Assembly (NCBI RefSeq): GCF_014837175.1
Contig: NZ_JACYFR010000005.1
Span: 124,001-188,000, forward strand
DNA from: Cellulomonas sp. JH27-2
GTDB lineage: Bacteria; Actinomycetota; Actinomycetes; Actinomycetales; Cellulomonadaceae
DNA length: 64,000 nucleotides
Direction of reading: 5' to 3'
Shown: piece by piece, positions 41,792 through 51,209 of the stretch
How positions within the stretch are numbered: position 1 is the stretch's first letter
How the letters are laid out: every line of letters begins with the position of its first letter
Position numbers and translations under genes: made by a program
Notes under the pieces: generated by a model
Told to the model about the DNA's origin: nothing
What the model saw: the letters and a program-made list of their open reading frames with translations, nothing else
Databases searched by the model: none

Positions 41792-44700
41792 GTGAGGGTG
41801 AGGTGCGGCGGTTCGACCCGATCGCGGTGTCGAGCGAGTCGACGGTCGTCGCGGAGTGTACGCCGGATGCGTCGTCGGGGTCGTCGTACCAGTCGGAGGC
41901 TGACCTCGAGCGTGAGCTGATTCGGCTGCTGCGGTCGCAGGCGTACGAGTACCTGACCCTCTCCTCGGAGTCGGACCTCGTTGCGAACCTGCGCGCGCAG
42001 CTGGAGGCGCTGAACGGGATCACATTCTCGGACGCGGAGTGGTCGCGCTTCTTCACCGAGCGGATCGCGGGGGCGAACGACGGGATCGTGGAGAAGACGG
42101 CGCGGTTGCACGAGGACCACGTGCAGCTGCTGACCCGCGACGATGGGTCGGTGAAGAACGTGGTGCTGATCGACAAGCAGCACGTCCACAACAACCGCCT
42201 GCAGGTGCTCAACCAGTACGAGGTCGCGGCCGGCGGCGATGGTGGCGGCACCTTCGCGAACCGGTACGACGTAACAGTCCTAGTCAACGGCCTGCCGATG
42301 GTGCACGTCGAGCTCAAGCGGCGCGGGGTGGACATCCGGGAGGCGTTCAACCAGATCGACCGCTACCAGCGCGATTCTTTCTGGGCGGGGTCCGGACTCT
42401 TCGAGTACGTGCAGCTGTTCGTCATCTCGAACGGCACGCACACGAAGTACTACTCGAACACGACCCGCCGCCAGCACCTGGCGGACACGTCGGGATCGAA
42501 GCGGGTGCGCAAGATGTCGAACTCGTTCGAGTTCACTTCGTGGTGGGCGGACGCGACGAACAAGCCGATTCAGGACCTGACGGCATTCGCGCGCACGTTC
42601 TTCGCCAAGCACACGCTGCTCAACATTTTGACCAAGTACTGCGTGCTGACCGCGGACCGGTTGCTGCTCGTGATGCGGCCGTACCAGATCGTTGCGACTG
42701 AGCGGATTTTGTCGAAGGTCGAGATCTCGACCAACTACAAGACCCTCGGCACGGTCGCGGCCGGCGGGTACGTGTGGCACACGACCGGGTCCGGCAAGAC
42801 ACTTACATCGTTCAAGGCGGCGCAGCTCGCCTCGCGGTTGCCCTCGGTCGACAAGGTGCTGTTCGTCGTCGACCGCAAGGACCTCGACTACCAGACCATG
42901 CGCGAGTACGACCGGTTCGAGAAGGGCGCCGCGAACTCCAACACCTCGACGGCGGTGCTGAAGAAGCAGCTCGAGGACCCGGGCGCGCGGATCATCATCA
43001 CGACGATCCAGAAGCTGGCCACGTTCATCGCGAAGAACAAGGGCCACGCGATCTACTCGGGGCGCGTGGTGCTGATCTTCGACGAGTGCCACCGCTCGCA
43101 GTTTGGGGACATGCACACCGCGATCACCAAGGCGTTCAAGCGGTACAACCTTTTCGGGTTCACCGGCACCCCGATCTTCGCCGAGAACTCGTCGTCCGGC
43201 GGGAACGTGCAACTCAAGACCACCGAGCAGGCGTTCGGCGACAAGTTGCACACTTACACGATCGTCGACGCGATCACCGACCGGAACGTACTGCCGTTCC
43301 GCATCGACTACGTGAACACCGTGCGGGTGGGTTCGGTGATCGACAAGCAGGTGTCCGCCATCGACACCGAGAAGGCGCTCCTCGCCACCGAGCGGGTGCG
43401 CAAGGTCGTCTCCTACACGCTGGCGCACTTCGACCAGAAGACCCGCCGCAACTCCTCCTACACGCTCGGGGACAGGCGCGTGCGGGGGTTCAACGCGCTG
43501 TTTGCCACGGCGTCGATCGAGGCGGCGCGGATCTACTACAACCAGTTCGCGGTCCAGCAGCAGGACGTGCCGTCGGACAAGCGGCTCAAGGTCGGGCTGA
43601 TCTACTCCTACGGCGCCAACGACCCGGTCGAGGACGGCGCGCTGGAGGACGAGGGCTTCGACACCGGTGCCTTGTCGTCAGACGCCCGGCAGTTCCTCGA
43701 GGACGCGATCCAGGACTACAACGACACGTTCCACACGTCGTTCGACACGAGCGCCGAGAGATTCCAGAACTACTACAAGGACCTGTCGCTGCGGTTGAAG
43801 AACCGCGAGATCGACCTAGTCATCGTCGTGAACATGTTCCTCACCGGCTTCGACGCCACGACGCTGAACACGCTGTTCGTCGACAAGAACCTGCGCGCGC
43901 ACGGCCTGATCCAGGCGTACTCGCGGACCAACCGGATCCTCAACTCGGTCAAGACGTACGGCAACATCGTCTCGTTCCGGGACCTGGAGGACGCGACCAA
44001 CGACGCTATCGCACTGTTCAGCAATAAGGACGCGCGCGGGGTCGTGCTGCTCAAGCCCTACGCCGAGTACTACGGCGACTACGCGAACAGGGTCACCGAG
44101 CTGCTCGAGCGCTTCCCCCTCGGGCAGGTCATTGCCAGCGAAAGCGAGCAGAAGGCGTTCATCGAGCTGTTCGGTGCGATCCTGCGGCTGACGAACATCC
44201 TGAGCTCGTTCGACGACTTCGCCGGCCACGAGATCCTTACCCCGCGCCAGTCCCAGGACTACCGCAGCGTCTACCTCGACCTGTACGCCGAGTTTCGTAG
44301 GGGCAAGGACGCCGACAAGGAGTCGATCACCGACGACGTCGTCTTCGAGATCGAGCTCGTCAAGCAGGTCGAGATCAACGTCGACTACATCCTCATGCTC
44401 GTCCAGCGGTACCGCGACGCCCGCGGCGACGGGCAGGACAAGGAGATCCGCGCCGAGATCTCGCGCGCGGTCGACTCCTCGCCCTCGCTGCGCAACAAGA
44501 AGGACCTCATCGAGGACTTCGTCGACTCGGTGACCACCGACGGCGAGATCGACGCAGAGTGGCAGGCTTTCGTCGCGGCGCGGCGCAAGGCCGAGCTCGA
44601 CGCGATCATCGCCGCGGAGAACCTCCGACCGGAGCCGACGCATAATTTCGTCGACGCCGCGTTCCGCGACGGGTCGATCCCGCGCGCAGGGAGCGCCGTG

Positions 44701-44820
44701 ACTCGAATCTTGCCGCCCGTGTCGCGCTTCTCGCCGGGCGGCGACCACGGTGAGAAGAAGCAGCGGGTGCTCGACGCGCTCACGGCGTTCTTTGATCGGT
44801 ACTTCGGATTGGGCGCGTAG
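41788..44820 (+). CDS. hsdR: Type I restriction endonuclease subunit HsdR
   Basis: 1010 residues, similar in size to EcoR124-type HsdR. The N-terminal nuclease has DVTVLVNGLPMVHVELKRRG, with the E-x-K at about 175-177. The SF2 translocase motor has HTTGSGKTLTS (Walker A from about 332), IFDECHRSQFG (from about 432), GFTGTPIF and YSRTNRIL. A helical C-terminus binds the methylase core. It cuts unmodified DNA after translocation. The GTG at 41788 overlaps the hsdS stop, so hsdM-hsdS-hsdR are one transcript. The frame appears intact, so the system is probably functional. Confidence 0.93.
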   Translation: MSEGEVRRFDPIAVSSESTVVAECTPDASSGSSYQSEADLERELIRLLRSQAYEYLTLSSESDLVANLRAQLEALNGITFSDAEWSRFFTERIAGANDGIVEKTARLHEDHVQLLTRDDGSVKNVVLIDKQHVHNNRLQVLNQYEVAAGGDGGGTFANRYDVTVLVNGLPMVHVELKRRGVDIREAFNQIDRYQRDSFWAGSGLFEYVQLFVISNGTHTKYYSNTTRRQHLADTSGSKRVRKMSNSFEFTSWWADATNKPIQDLTAFARTFFAKHTLLNILTKYCVLTADRLLLVMRPYQIVATERILSKVEISTNYKTLGTVAAGGYVWHTTGSGKTLTSFKAAQLASRLPSVDKVLFVVDRKDLDYQTMREYDRFEKGAANSNTSTAVLKKQLEDPGARIIITTIQKLATFIAKNKGHAIYSGRVVLIFDECHRSQFGDMHTAITKAFKRYNLFGFTGTPIFAENSSSGGNVQLKTTEQAFGDKLHTYTIVDAITDRNVLPFRIDYVNTVRVGSVIDKQVSAIDTEKALLATERVRKVVSYTLAHFDQKTRRNSSYTLGDRRVRGFNALFATASIEAARIYYNQFAVQQQDVPSDKRLKVGLIYSYGANDPVEDGALEDEGFDTGALSSDARQFLEDAIQDYNDTFHTSFDTSAERFQNYYKDLSLRLKNREIDLVIVVNMFLTGFDATTLNTLFVDKNLRAHGLIQAYSRTNRILNSVKTYGNIVSFRDLEDATNDAIALFSNKDARGVVLLKPYAEYYGDYANRVTELLERFPLGQVIASESEQKAFIELFGAILRLTNILSSFDDFAGHEILTPRQSQDYRSVYLDLYAEFRRGKDADKESITDDVVFEIELVKQVEINVDYILMLVQRYRDARGDGQDKEIRAEISRAVDSSPSLRNKKDLIEDFVDSVTTDGEIDAEWQAFVAARRKAELDAIIAAENLRPEPTHNFVDAAFRDGSIPRAGSAVTRILPPVSRFSPGGDHGEKKQRVLDALTAFFDRYFGLGA

Positions 44821-44926
44821 TCGCTGATCAGTCGCTGGCCCATCCGCTACACGCTGCGCGCGCTCGCTTTCGCGTCTCCGGCGCACACCTTGATGTGGGC
44901 GCGCTGGGGCAGGAGAGAGTAGGCGG

Positions 44927-46045
44927 ATGGATCGCGACGTCACGAGCAGGTTCCTCCTCGATCGTGCGGTCAGTCACCTGAACCACGCGTCGTACGGCGC
45001 GCCGACGCGCGCCCTGATGGCCTATGCCGACGAGCTGCGCGCTGACCTCGAGCTCGACACCGCAACCGCGTTGGGCGCGGGGCTGGCTCCGCGGCTCGCG
45101 CACGTGGCCGGTCGCGTCCGCGAAGAGCTGGGGCTCTCCGGTGGCGAGATTGCGATGACGAGTAACGCGACCGAGTCGTCGAACGCGTTGGCCGCATCGT
45201 GGCCGTTGCGGGCGGGGGAGCGCGTGGTGCTCGCGTCGACCGAGTACTCGTCGGTCGTCGAGGCTTGGCGTGTGGCCTGCGCACGGGCCGGGGCGCGGGT
45301 CGACGTCGTAGACGTGCCCGTACCGACCTCGCAGGCGGCGTTGCTCGAGGTGCTAGGTGCGGCGATGCCCGGCGCCCGGGTGCTCGTCGTCTCCGCGATC
45401 TCCTCGCCGACAGCCATGCGCGCGCCGGTCGCCGACATCGTCGACCTCGCCCGCGCGCATGGCGTGGATGTGGTGGTCGACGCCGCGCACGTGGTCGGGC
45501 ACGACAGGTTCGACGGGCTCGAGGGTGCGGCGGCCGTGTTCGGCACGCTGCACAAGTGGTTGTCGGGGCCGCGCCCGTCAGGGTTCGTGTGGGTGTCCGA
45601 CGAGGCGCGCGTCGATGCGTACCCCGCGCTCGTCGCGCTGCGCCGCGAGTCACCGGATCTGGTCGAGCGGTTCTCGTGGCGCGGGACGTGGGACCCGGCG
45701 CCCATGCTGGCGGTACCGGCGGCGCTCGACGAGCTAGAGCGTTGGCGGCGGTCGGGCGTGATCGCACGAGCCGAGGCGTTGGCCGAGAGGCTCGGAGACC
45801 ACGCCGCTCACGTCGGACTGCAACCCGCCGTCGAGCCGGATCTGCTGGCGCCTCGGCTGCGCGCGTTCGTCGTTCCCGGCGCGACACGGGAGCGCGTGGA
45901 CGCGGCGCTGGAGGCGGCTGGCGTGCGGGCTTGGGTCGGGGAGCACGACGGCATCACGTTGGTGCGGGCCGCCGTTCACGTCTACTCCGACGAGGACGAC
46001 CTCGTGCGGTTCGTCACCGCGCTCGCGCCCTTCGTCAAGCCCTGA
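44927..46045 (+). CDS. PLP-dependent aminotransferase, class V (NifS/isopenicillin-N-epimerase-like)
   Basis: 372 residues. Class V fold: LNHASYGAPTRALMAY at the N-terminus, TSNATESSNALA, VVVDAAHVVGHDRFDG (cofactor Asp) and the PLP lysine in TLHKWLSGPRPSGFVWV (near Lys210). This is closer to isopenicillin-N epimerase-like and hercynine lyase (EgtE)-like proteins than to NifS, as no substrate Cys loop is visible. The reaction is unknown. It lies just downstream of the restriction operon and faces the HxlR gene, with the stop codons 3 bases apart. ATG start with a short GGAGAG upstream. Confidence 0.85.
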   Translation: MDRDVTSRFLLDRAVSHLNHASYGAPTRALMAYADELRADLELDTATALGAGLAPRLAHVAGRVREELGLSGGEIAMTSNATESSNALAASWPLRAGERVVLASTEYSSVVEAWRVACARAGARVDVVDVPVPTSQAALLEVLGAAMPGARVLVVSAISSPTAMRAPVADIVDLARAHGVDVVVDAAHVVGHDRFDGLEGAAAVFGTLHKWLSGPRPSGFVWVSDEARVDAYPALVALRRESPDLVERFSWRGTWDPAPMLAVPAALDELERWRRSGVIARAEALAERLGDHAAHVGLQPAVEPDLLAPRLRAFVVPGATRERVDAALEAAGVRAWVGEHDGITLVRAAVHVYSDEDDLVRFVTALAPFVKP

Positions 46046-46048
46046 CCC

Positions 46049-46690
46049 TCACGCCGCCAGGTGGAACGTGCGCGCGAAACGGCCGAGCAGGTCGTCGGGC
46101 CCGCGCAGCACCTCGACGACGCCCGACGCGATCGCGTGCTCGGGTGCCAGCTCGCCGGAGATCACGCGCCGGATGTCCGGTCCGGCGGCGAAGGCCAGGT
46201 CGGCCGGCCCGTCGCCCGGCGTGACGCGCAGGTCCGGCCCGTCGACGCGCACCAGCAGGTCCGCCGGCCCGAGCCGCGCGAAGTACGCCGTCGGCGGCAG
46301 CTCAAGCGCAACGGAGGGTCGAAAGGCGGTCCGCAGCGCCATCGTCATCGAGTCGGGCGTGATGACCTGCTCGTCGCGCGGGTCGCCCATCGCCTTGAAC
46401 CCCCAGGCGCCGAGCGCGAGCACCACCGGCTCGAGCTCGCGGCCGTACGGCGTGAGCTCGTAGATGATGATGCGCGAGCGGGGCGCGCGCCGGATGATGC
46501 CAGCGCCCTGCAGCTCTTTGAGCCGCGCCGCCAGGATGTTGCTCGGGATGCGGGGCAGGCCCGCGGCGAGCTCTCCGTAGCGGCGCGGCCCGACGAGCAG
46601 GTCGCGCACGATGAGCAGCGCCCAGCGCTCGCCCACGAGCTCGAGGGCTCGCGTGACGCCGCAGTACTGCCCGTACTCGCGCGCGGCCAC
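46049..46690 (-). CDS. HxlR-family regulator with C-terminal effector domain
   Basis: 213 residues. The N-terminal winged helix (about 8-105) has CGVTRALELVGERWALLIVRDLLVGPRRYGELAAGLPRIPSNILAARLKELQ and YELTPYGRELEPV. The next 100 residues form an extra domain (LLVRVDGPDLRVTPGDGPADLAF, SGELAPEHAIASGVVEVLRG) resembling the SCP2-like sterol-carrier fold often fused to HxlR proteins. The GTG at 46690 is 5 bases after the VOC gene stop, so the two are cotranscribed. It probably binds the palindrome in front of the VOC gene. Confidence 0.83.
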   Translation of the reverse strand: MAAREYGQYCGVTRALELVGERWALLIVRDLLVGPRRYGELAAGLPRIPSNILAARLKELQGAGIIRRAPRSRIIIYELTPYGRELEPVVLALGAWGFKAMGDPRDEQVITPDSMTMALRTAFRPSVALELPPTAYFARLGPADLLVRVDGPDLRVTPGDGPADLAFAAGPDIRRVISGELAPEHAIASGVVEVLRGPDDLLGRFARTFHLAA

Positions 46691-46695
46691 GGGAC

Positions 46696-47130
46696 TCAGG
46701 CCTGCTGTGCGGCGTACGCCTCGGGGCCCTGGGCTGCGGCGACCGGGTCCATCCAGCCGAACTCGAGGATGTTGCCGTCGGGGTCGGTGAGCTGGCGCTG
46801 GTACATGAAGCCGTAGTCGGACGCGGGTCGGGCCTCCGAGCCGCCGGCGGCGAGGCCGTCGGCGACCTTCGTGTCGACGGCCTCGCGGCTCTCGACGAAG
46901 ATCGCCGTGGCCGTCGTCGGGTTGACCGCGGGGTCGCCGAGGGGGAGGTCCGTGAACGTCTGCAGGTAGTCGCGGACCAGGATCATGAAGTAGCTGTGGT
47001 CCTCCTCCACGATGACGCAGGCGGCGTTGTGGTCGGTGAACTGCGGGTTGATGCGGAAGCCGAGCGCCTCGTAGAACGCCTTCGCGCGCTCCAGGTCGTT
47101 CACCGGCAGGTTGACGAACATCTGGCTCAT
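46696..47130 (-). CDS. VOC-superfamily (glyoxalase-like) protein
   Basis: 144 residues with two babab modules: MSQMFVNLPVNDLERAKAFYEALGF and YQRQLTDPDGNILEFGWMDP. It resembles the bleomycin-resistance/extradiol type often seen as YaeR- or PhnB-like proteins. Substrate and metal use are unknown. I start at the ATG at 47130 (MSQMFVN), the usual family start. First gene of a two-gene operon with the HxlR regulator. Confidence 0.87.
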   Translation of the reverse strand: MSQMFVNLPVNDLERAKAFYEALGFRINPQFTDHNAACVIVEEDHSYFMILVRDYLQTFTDLPLGDPAVNPTTATAIFVESREAVDTKVADGLAAGGSEARPASDYGFMYQRQLTDPDGNILEFGWMDPVAAAQGPEAYAAQQA

Positions 47131-47171
47131 GACGGTCTCGCTCTCGATGTGGTTCGTGGGTGACGAGGACC

Positions 47172-47201
47172 ACACTTGCAAAAAACAAGTGCAGTCGTCA
47201 A
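47172..47201 (-). promoter_or_regulatory. Promoter and palindromic operator of the VOC/hxlR operon
   Basis: On the minus strand TTGACG (47201-47196) and AAGTGT (47177-47172) are 18 nt apart. Between and over them lies the inverted repeat CACTTG-N7-CAAGTG (47173-47191), whose spacer is an A-rich run. ACTT...AAGT palindromes are known for HxlR proteins, so autoregulation by the downstream HxlR gene is inferred. Confidence 0.6.
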
Positions 47202-47213
47202 GGCCCCCGAACG

Positions 47214-47252
47214 CAGCAGCGTCCGGTCACCGCGGGTGACCGGACGCTGCTG
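47214..47252. terminator. Terminator after the lamin-tail/CBM gene
   Basis: A perfect 18-bp stem (CAGCAGCGTCCGGTCACC and its complement) with a 3-nt loop, 15 bases past the stop of the minus-strand gene. Confidence 0.85.
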
Positions 47253-47266
47253 GATCGACGGGTTCG

Positions 47267-49369
47267 TCAGCCGACGAGCGTCCACGGGCCGTAGGGGGTA
47301 CCCGGGGTCTGGTTGCGGGTCCACCACTGGGCGCGGTAGTCGTGGCCGTCGTAGCGGACCACGTCGCCGGCGACGAAGACGCGCGACGCGGTCCACACCG
47401 CGGTGCCGTCGGTCGCGGAGACGATCTGCTCCCACGAGCCGTACGCGCTGGAGCCGGGCGTGTCGCCCGACGTCCACCACTGCGCGCGGAACACGGAGCC
47501 GCCGTAGCTCACGACCTCGCCGGCCGTGTAGACCGCGGTGCGGTTCCAGGCGGCCGGCGCGGGCACGCCCTGCGAGCCGAGGCCCAGGTCGCAGCGGATG
47601 CGACCGGCGTACAGCGCGTGGCCCTCGGTCGCGCTCTCGGTGCCGGCTCCGTAGATGCCGTCGTCGGACCAGAGCACGGCCTTGGTGCCGTCCACGCAGG
47701 TGGACGACGGCGCGATGGCGAAGCCCTCGAGGTTGTTCGTCGGCAGGTCCGCGGGCTTGGCGTAGGCGACCTCGGGGACGAACGCGCCCGACGACGACAC
47801 CTTCAGGACCGTCGACGTCACGCCGCAGGTGTTGTCGCACAGGGCCCAGATGCGCTGCGCGTCGGCGTCGTAGGTCACGTCCATGACGTGACCCATGCCG
47901 GTGTCGACCACGGCGACGCGGTGCTGCGTGCCGTCGCTGTTCAGTGCGTAGGCGTAGAGCTTGCCGTCGTTCTCCAGGGCGGCGAAGTACAGGCCGGTGC
48001 CGTGCTTCGGGTAGTCGCGCGGCGCGTAGGTGCGGCCGGTGGACGCGTCGACGAAGCCGTTCTGCACCAGGTAGCTGTCCGGGACGAACGTGACGCCCTC
48101 GAAGCCGAGGTTGGCCTCGGTCTTGTTGCCGGCGTGCAGCTCCGGGAAGTCCGCGGTCAGGTCCCACTGCGTGGTCGCGACGAGCGTGCTGCCCGACTGG
48201 GTCGGGTCGATGCGCAGGATCGAGTTGAGCGGGATCGTGTTGGCCGCGTTGTTGCGCTCGGTCGTCACGTACAGCGCGCCGTCGGGGCCGACGGTCAGGC
48301 CCTCGGAGTCGGGCTGGTTCGTCTTCGCGTCGGTGCTGCCGGGGAAGAAGATCTCCTTGCCCGCGCCCCAGCCGTTGGTCGTGTCGGGGACCCACAGGCC
48401 GTCCTTCTGGACCAGGCGGAACACCCAGCTCTTGTTCTTCACCGCGTACAGGACGTGGGAGTCGCTGGGGTCGAAGACGAGGCCGCTGATGTCGCGACCC
48501 TCCGGGCCGGTGGCGGTCTTCCACGCGCACTGGGTGTCGGCGACCGTGACGCTCGACGCGCCAGGCCATGCGACGGGGGTCAGCGCCTTCGCCGGGAGAG
48601 CGCCCGTGCCCTCGGGGGCCTCGGGCTGACAGGTGAGCGTGGGCGTGGGGGTCGGGGTGGGAGTCGGGGTCGGTGTGGGCGTCGGGTCCGTGCCGGGCGT
48701 GCCGCCGGTGGTCGCGAAGCGGCTCGACCCGGGCGAGCCGAGGTCTCCGGTCGACGACGTCCACGACTTCTCGGCGTCCCCGACGACGGAGAGCTGCCAC
48801 TGAGACGCGTCGTTCGCGCCCAGCGCCGCGGCGGTCGTCGGGACGCCCGCGACACCCTGCGTGCGCGGGCCCTTGACGGCACCCGTGCCCTGGTCGTTGT
48901 AGGCGAGCCGGTCGACGAGGTCGGCGGCCGCGTCGGGGCCGTCGAAGATGTTGATCTCGTCGGCGCGGCCCAGGTTGGTGGTGTTGCCGCCGAGGACCGG
49001 GACGTCGGCGCCCAGACCCCAGTCGCTGCGGAACGTGGCGGCCGGCGACTCGGTGATGATGGCCGACGCGCCCGGGGCGAGCGTGCCGAGGCTGTCGAGC
49101 GGGACCGTGCCGGGGGTGCGGCTGTCGTCGTCGAACGACCACCCGGCCAGGCTGACGGCGGAGGTGCCGACGTTGGTGATCTCGATGTACTCGCCCGCGG
49201 ACTTGGCCGGGTTGTACATCCACTCGGTGATGCGGACGTCGGGGGTGGAGGCCGCCTGCGCGACGCTCGGGACGGCGAGCGCAAGGGCGGCGCCGCAGGT
49301 CAGGGCGGCCAGGGACGCGACGGTGCGGGGGTGGAGTTTCACGTTCGCGACGATGGCGAAACCGGACAT
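47267..49369 (-). CDS. Secreted lamin-tail-domain protein with beta-propeller-like middle and two CBM5/12 domains
   Basis: 700 residues. Signal peptide (about 1-40, ending VAQAAS), then a lamin tail domain (about 43-175: VRITEWMYNPAKSAGEYIEITNVGTSAVSLAGWSF), a Thr-Pro linker (about 225-245), a middle domain of about 350 residues resembling SdiA-regulated or esterase-like propellers (GLVFDPSDSHVLYAV, SEGLTVGPDGALYVTTERN, NLEGFAIAPSS), and two chitin/cellulose-binding CBM5/12 modules (AWNRTAVYTAGEVVSYGGSVFRAQWW; VFVAGDVVRYDGHDYRAQWW). Four Cys in the middle could form disulfides. Binds insoluble polysaccharide outside the cell; a catalytic role is not shown. A GTG at 49342 is an alternative start. 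Confidence 0.8.
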   Translation of the reverse strand: MSGFAIVANVKLHPRTVASLAALTCGAALALAVPSVAQAASTPDVRITEWMYNPAKSAGEYIEITNVGTSAVSLAGWSFDDDSRTPGTVPLDSLGTLAPGASAIITESPAATFRSDWGLGADVPVLGGNTTNLGRADEINIFDGPDAAADLVDRLAYNDQGTGAVKGPRTQGVAGVPTTAAALGANDASQWQLSVVGDAEKSWTSSTGDLGSPGSSRFATTGGTPGTDPTPTPTPTPTPTPTPTLTCQPEAPEGTGALPAKALTPVAWPGASSVTVADTQCAWKTATGPEGRDISGLVFDPSDSHVLYAVKNKSWVFRLVQKDGLWVPDTTNGWGAGKEIFFPGSTDAKTNQPDSEGLTVGPDGALYVTTERNNAANTIPLNSILRIDPTQSGSTLVATTQWDLTADFPELHAGNKTEANLGFEGVTFVPDSYLVQNGFVDASTGRTYAPRDYPKHGTGLYFAALENDGKLYAYALNSDGTQHRVAVVDTGMGHVMDVTYDADAQRIWALCDNTCGVTSTVLKVSSSGAFVPEVAYAKPADLPTNNLEGFAIAPSSTCVDGTKAVLWSDDGIYGAGTESATEGHALYAGRIRCDLGLGSQGVPAPAAWNRTAVYTAGEVVSYGGSVFRAQWWTSGDTPGSSAYGSWEQIVSATDGTAVWTASRVFVAGDVVRYDGHDYRAQWWTRNQTPGTPYGPWTLVG

Positions 49370-49465
49370 ACGCCAGGGGACGGATGGGCGAACTTCGGGC
49401 GAACATCCAGGTCGCGCACGTGCGCGACGCGACGCGACGTGTGCGGCCAGTGCCCCGACCGGGCG

Positions 49466-50980
49466 TCAGGCGGTCGGCTCCGACCCGTCGCAGGTGTACG
49501 AGCGGACGCCGAGCGTTCCCTCCGAGCAGACCAGCCCGACGAACCGGCCCGTGAAACCGCCCGCGACCTCCGTCGACAGGTACCGCCCGTCGAGCCGGCC
49601 CAGCTCGACCGGCCCGTCCGCGCCGATCACCGACGCGACGATCTCGTCGGGCCCCCGACGCGGGCTGTACTGCGGGTGCGGCGACGCGACGACGCGCAGC
49701 TCGACGGTCGTCGGGCCGCCGGCCGCCACCTCGCCCAGGACCTCGATCAGCGAGCCCACGCGGGCGACGGCTCGGGCGTGGGTGCCGTCGACCTCCACCG
49801 TGACGGCGTGGACGGGGTCGAGGCGCAGCTCGAGCCCGCCCGTCCCGGCGCTGCCGTCCAGCTCGGCGCGCGCGCTCAGGAGCGTGTTGCGCTGGCGGTG
49901 ACCGACGAAGACGCGGTCCTCGCCGGGCTGCTCAAGGGGCTGCTCACGAGGCTGCTCGGCAGGCTGCTCGTCGGGCGCGGCGAGCGCCCAGCCTGCCTCC
50001 GTGCGCGTGAGGACCTCCGCGGGGAAGACGCCGGCACCCGCCCAGTCGGCAGGGATCTCGTCGCCCAGCCGCCACGCGAGGGGCGGCACGTCCGCCGGCT
50101 CGATCGGTCCCGTGATCGTCGGCCACCCCTCGTCGTCCAGGTCCAGGGACACCGCGTACGTCTCGCGGCCCAGCACGTGCCAGCCGGGGAAGTAGCCGTC
50201 GGGCCGGACGCCCAGGTAGAGCGCGGCCCAGGTGCCGCCCGGGCGTTCGACGACGTCCGCGTGGCCGGTGTTCTGCACGGGCAGCGCCGTGCCGCGCGAG
50301 GTGAGGAGCGGGTTGTGCGGGGCGCCCTCGAACGGCCCGGCGGGGGACGCGCTGCGCGCGACCGAGACGGCGTGCCCCTCGCCGGTGCCACCCTCGGCGA
50401 TCACCAGGAACCACCACGCGCCGAGGCGATGCAGGTGCGGGCCCTCCGGGTGGCGCCCGCCGGTCCCGTTCCAGAGCCGGTACGGCTCCGACAGGAGCGT
50501 GCCGCTCGTCGGGTCGAGGACCGCCTGCCAGATCCCGGCGTCCGACCACGTGAGGTAGCAGGTGCCCGCGTCGTCCCACGCGATGTCCGGATCGATGCCG
50601 GCGGCGTCGTGGATGCGCACCGGCTCCGACCACGGCCCGGCCGCGTCCTCCGCGGTGACAAGCAGGTGCCCCGGGCCATCGGAGACGTTGGTGGTGACGA
50701 GCCAGAACCGGCCGTCGTGGTGGCGCAGCGTCGGGGCGTAGATGCCGCCGGAGTACCCGGCGCCGGCGCGGGGGAGCTGGGACGGGCGGTCGAGCGCGTG
50801 CCCGACGAGCTCCCACGTGACCAGGTCCGTCGAGCGGTGGATCGGCAGGCCCGGCGCGTACTCGAACGACGAGCTGACCAGGTAGTACGTGTCGTCGACG
50901 CGGCACACGGACGGGTCCGGGTGGAAGCCGCTCAGCACGGGCCGGGTGGGCAGCAGGGACGCGGGAGCCTCGTCGGTCAT
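49466..50980 (-). CDS. Glycoside hydrolase family 43 (beta-xylosidase / arabinofuranosidase type)
   Basis: 504 residues, no signal peptide, so it acts on imported oligosaccharides. The five-bladed GH43 domain shows the catalytic base in LSGFHPDPSVCRVDDTYYL, the pKa-modulating Asp in GIDPDIAWDD and the acid in GGRHPEGPHLHRL. A C-terminal beta-sandwich (about 365-500) follows a linker of repeated EQP units (EQPAEQPREQPLEQP) coded by a 12-bp periodic repeat near 49920-49970. The likely activity is removal of xylose or arabinose. ATG 50980 is 7 nt after a TAGGGT -10 box (50993-50988), so leaderless. Confidence 0.88.
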   Translation of the reverse strand: MTDEAPASLLPTRPVLSGFHPDPSVCRVDDTYYLVSSSFEYAPGLPIHRSTDLVTWELVGHALDRPSQLPRAGAGYSGGIYAPTLRHHDGRFWLVTTNVSDGPGHLLVTAEDAAGPWSEPVRIHDAAGIDPDIAWDDAGTCYLTWSDAGIWQAVLDPTSGTLLSEPYRLWNGTGGRHPEGPHLHRLGAWWFLVIAEGGTGEGHAVSVARSASPAGPFEGAPHNPLLTSRGTALPVQNTGHADVVERPGGTWAALYLGVRPDGYFPGWHVLGRETYAVSLDLDDEGWPTITGPIEPADVPPLAWRLGDEIPADWAGAGVFPAEVLTRTEAGWALAAPDEQPAEQPREQPLEQPGEDRVFVGHRQRNTLLSARAELDGSAGTGGLELRLDPVHAVTVEVDGTHARAVARVGSLIEVLGEVAAGGPTTVELRVVASPHPQYSPRRGPDEIVASVIGADGPVELGRLDGRYLSTEVAGGFTGRFVGLVCSEGTLGVRSYTCDGSEPTA

Positions 50981-51209
50981 GGTCTTGACCCTAGGGCGCG
51001 GCGCGGACAGGCGCCCCGACCGCAGGTCCGTCGCCGACCGGCGCGGCCGTGCGGTCGGCCGTGCCGGTCAGCGGCGGATTCACCCGCGAGTGCGCATCAT
51101 TCACCCGACTGGAGCAGTATGACAAGGGATGTCTTATTCGAGCACCTCGGGGTAGTTTGCCCGGGTGCGCAAAGCGTACTCACTGGTAACCCTCAGCAGG
51201 GAGATGTCG

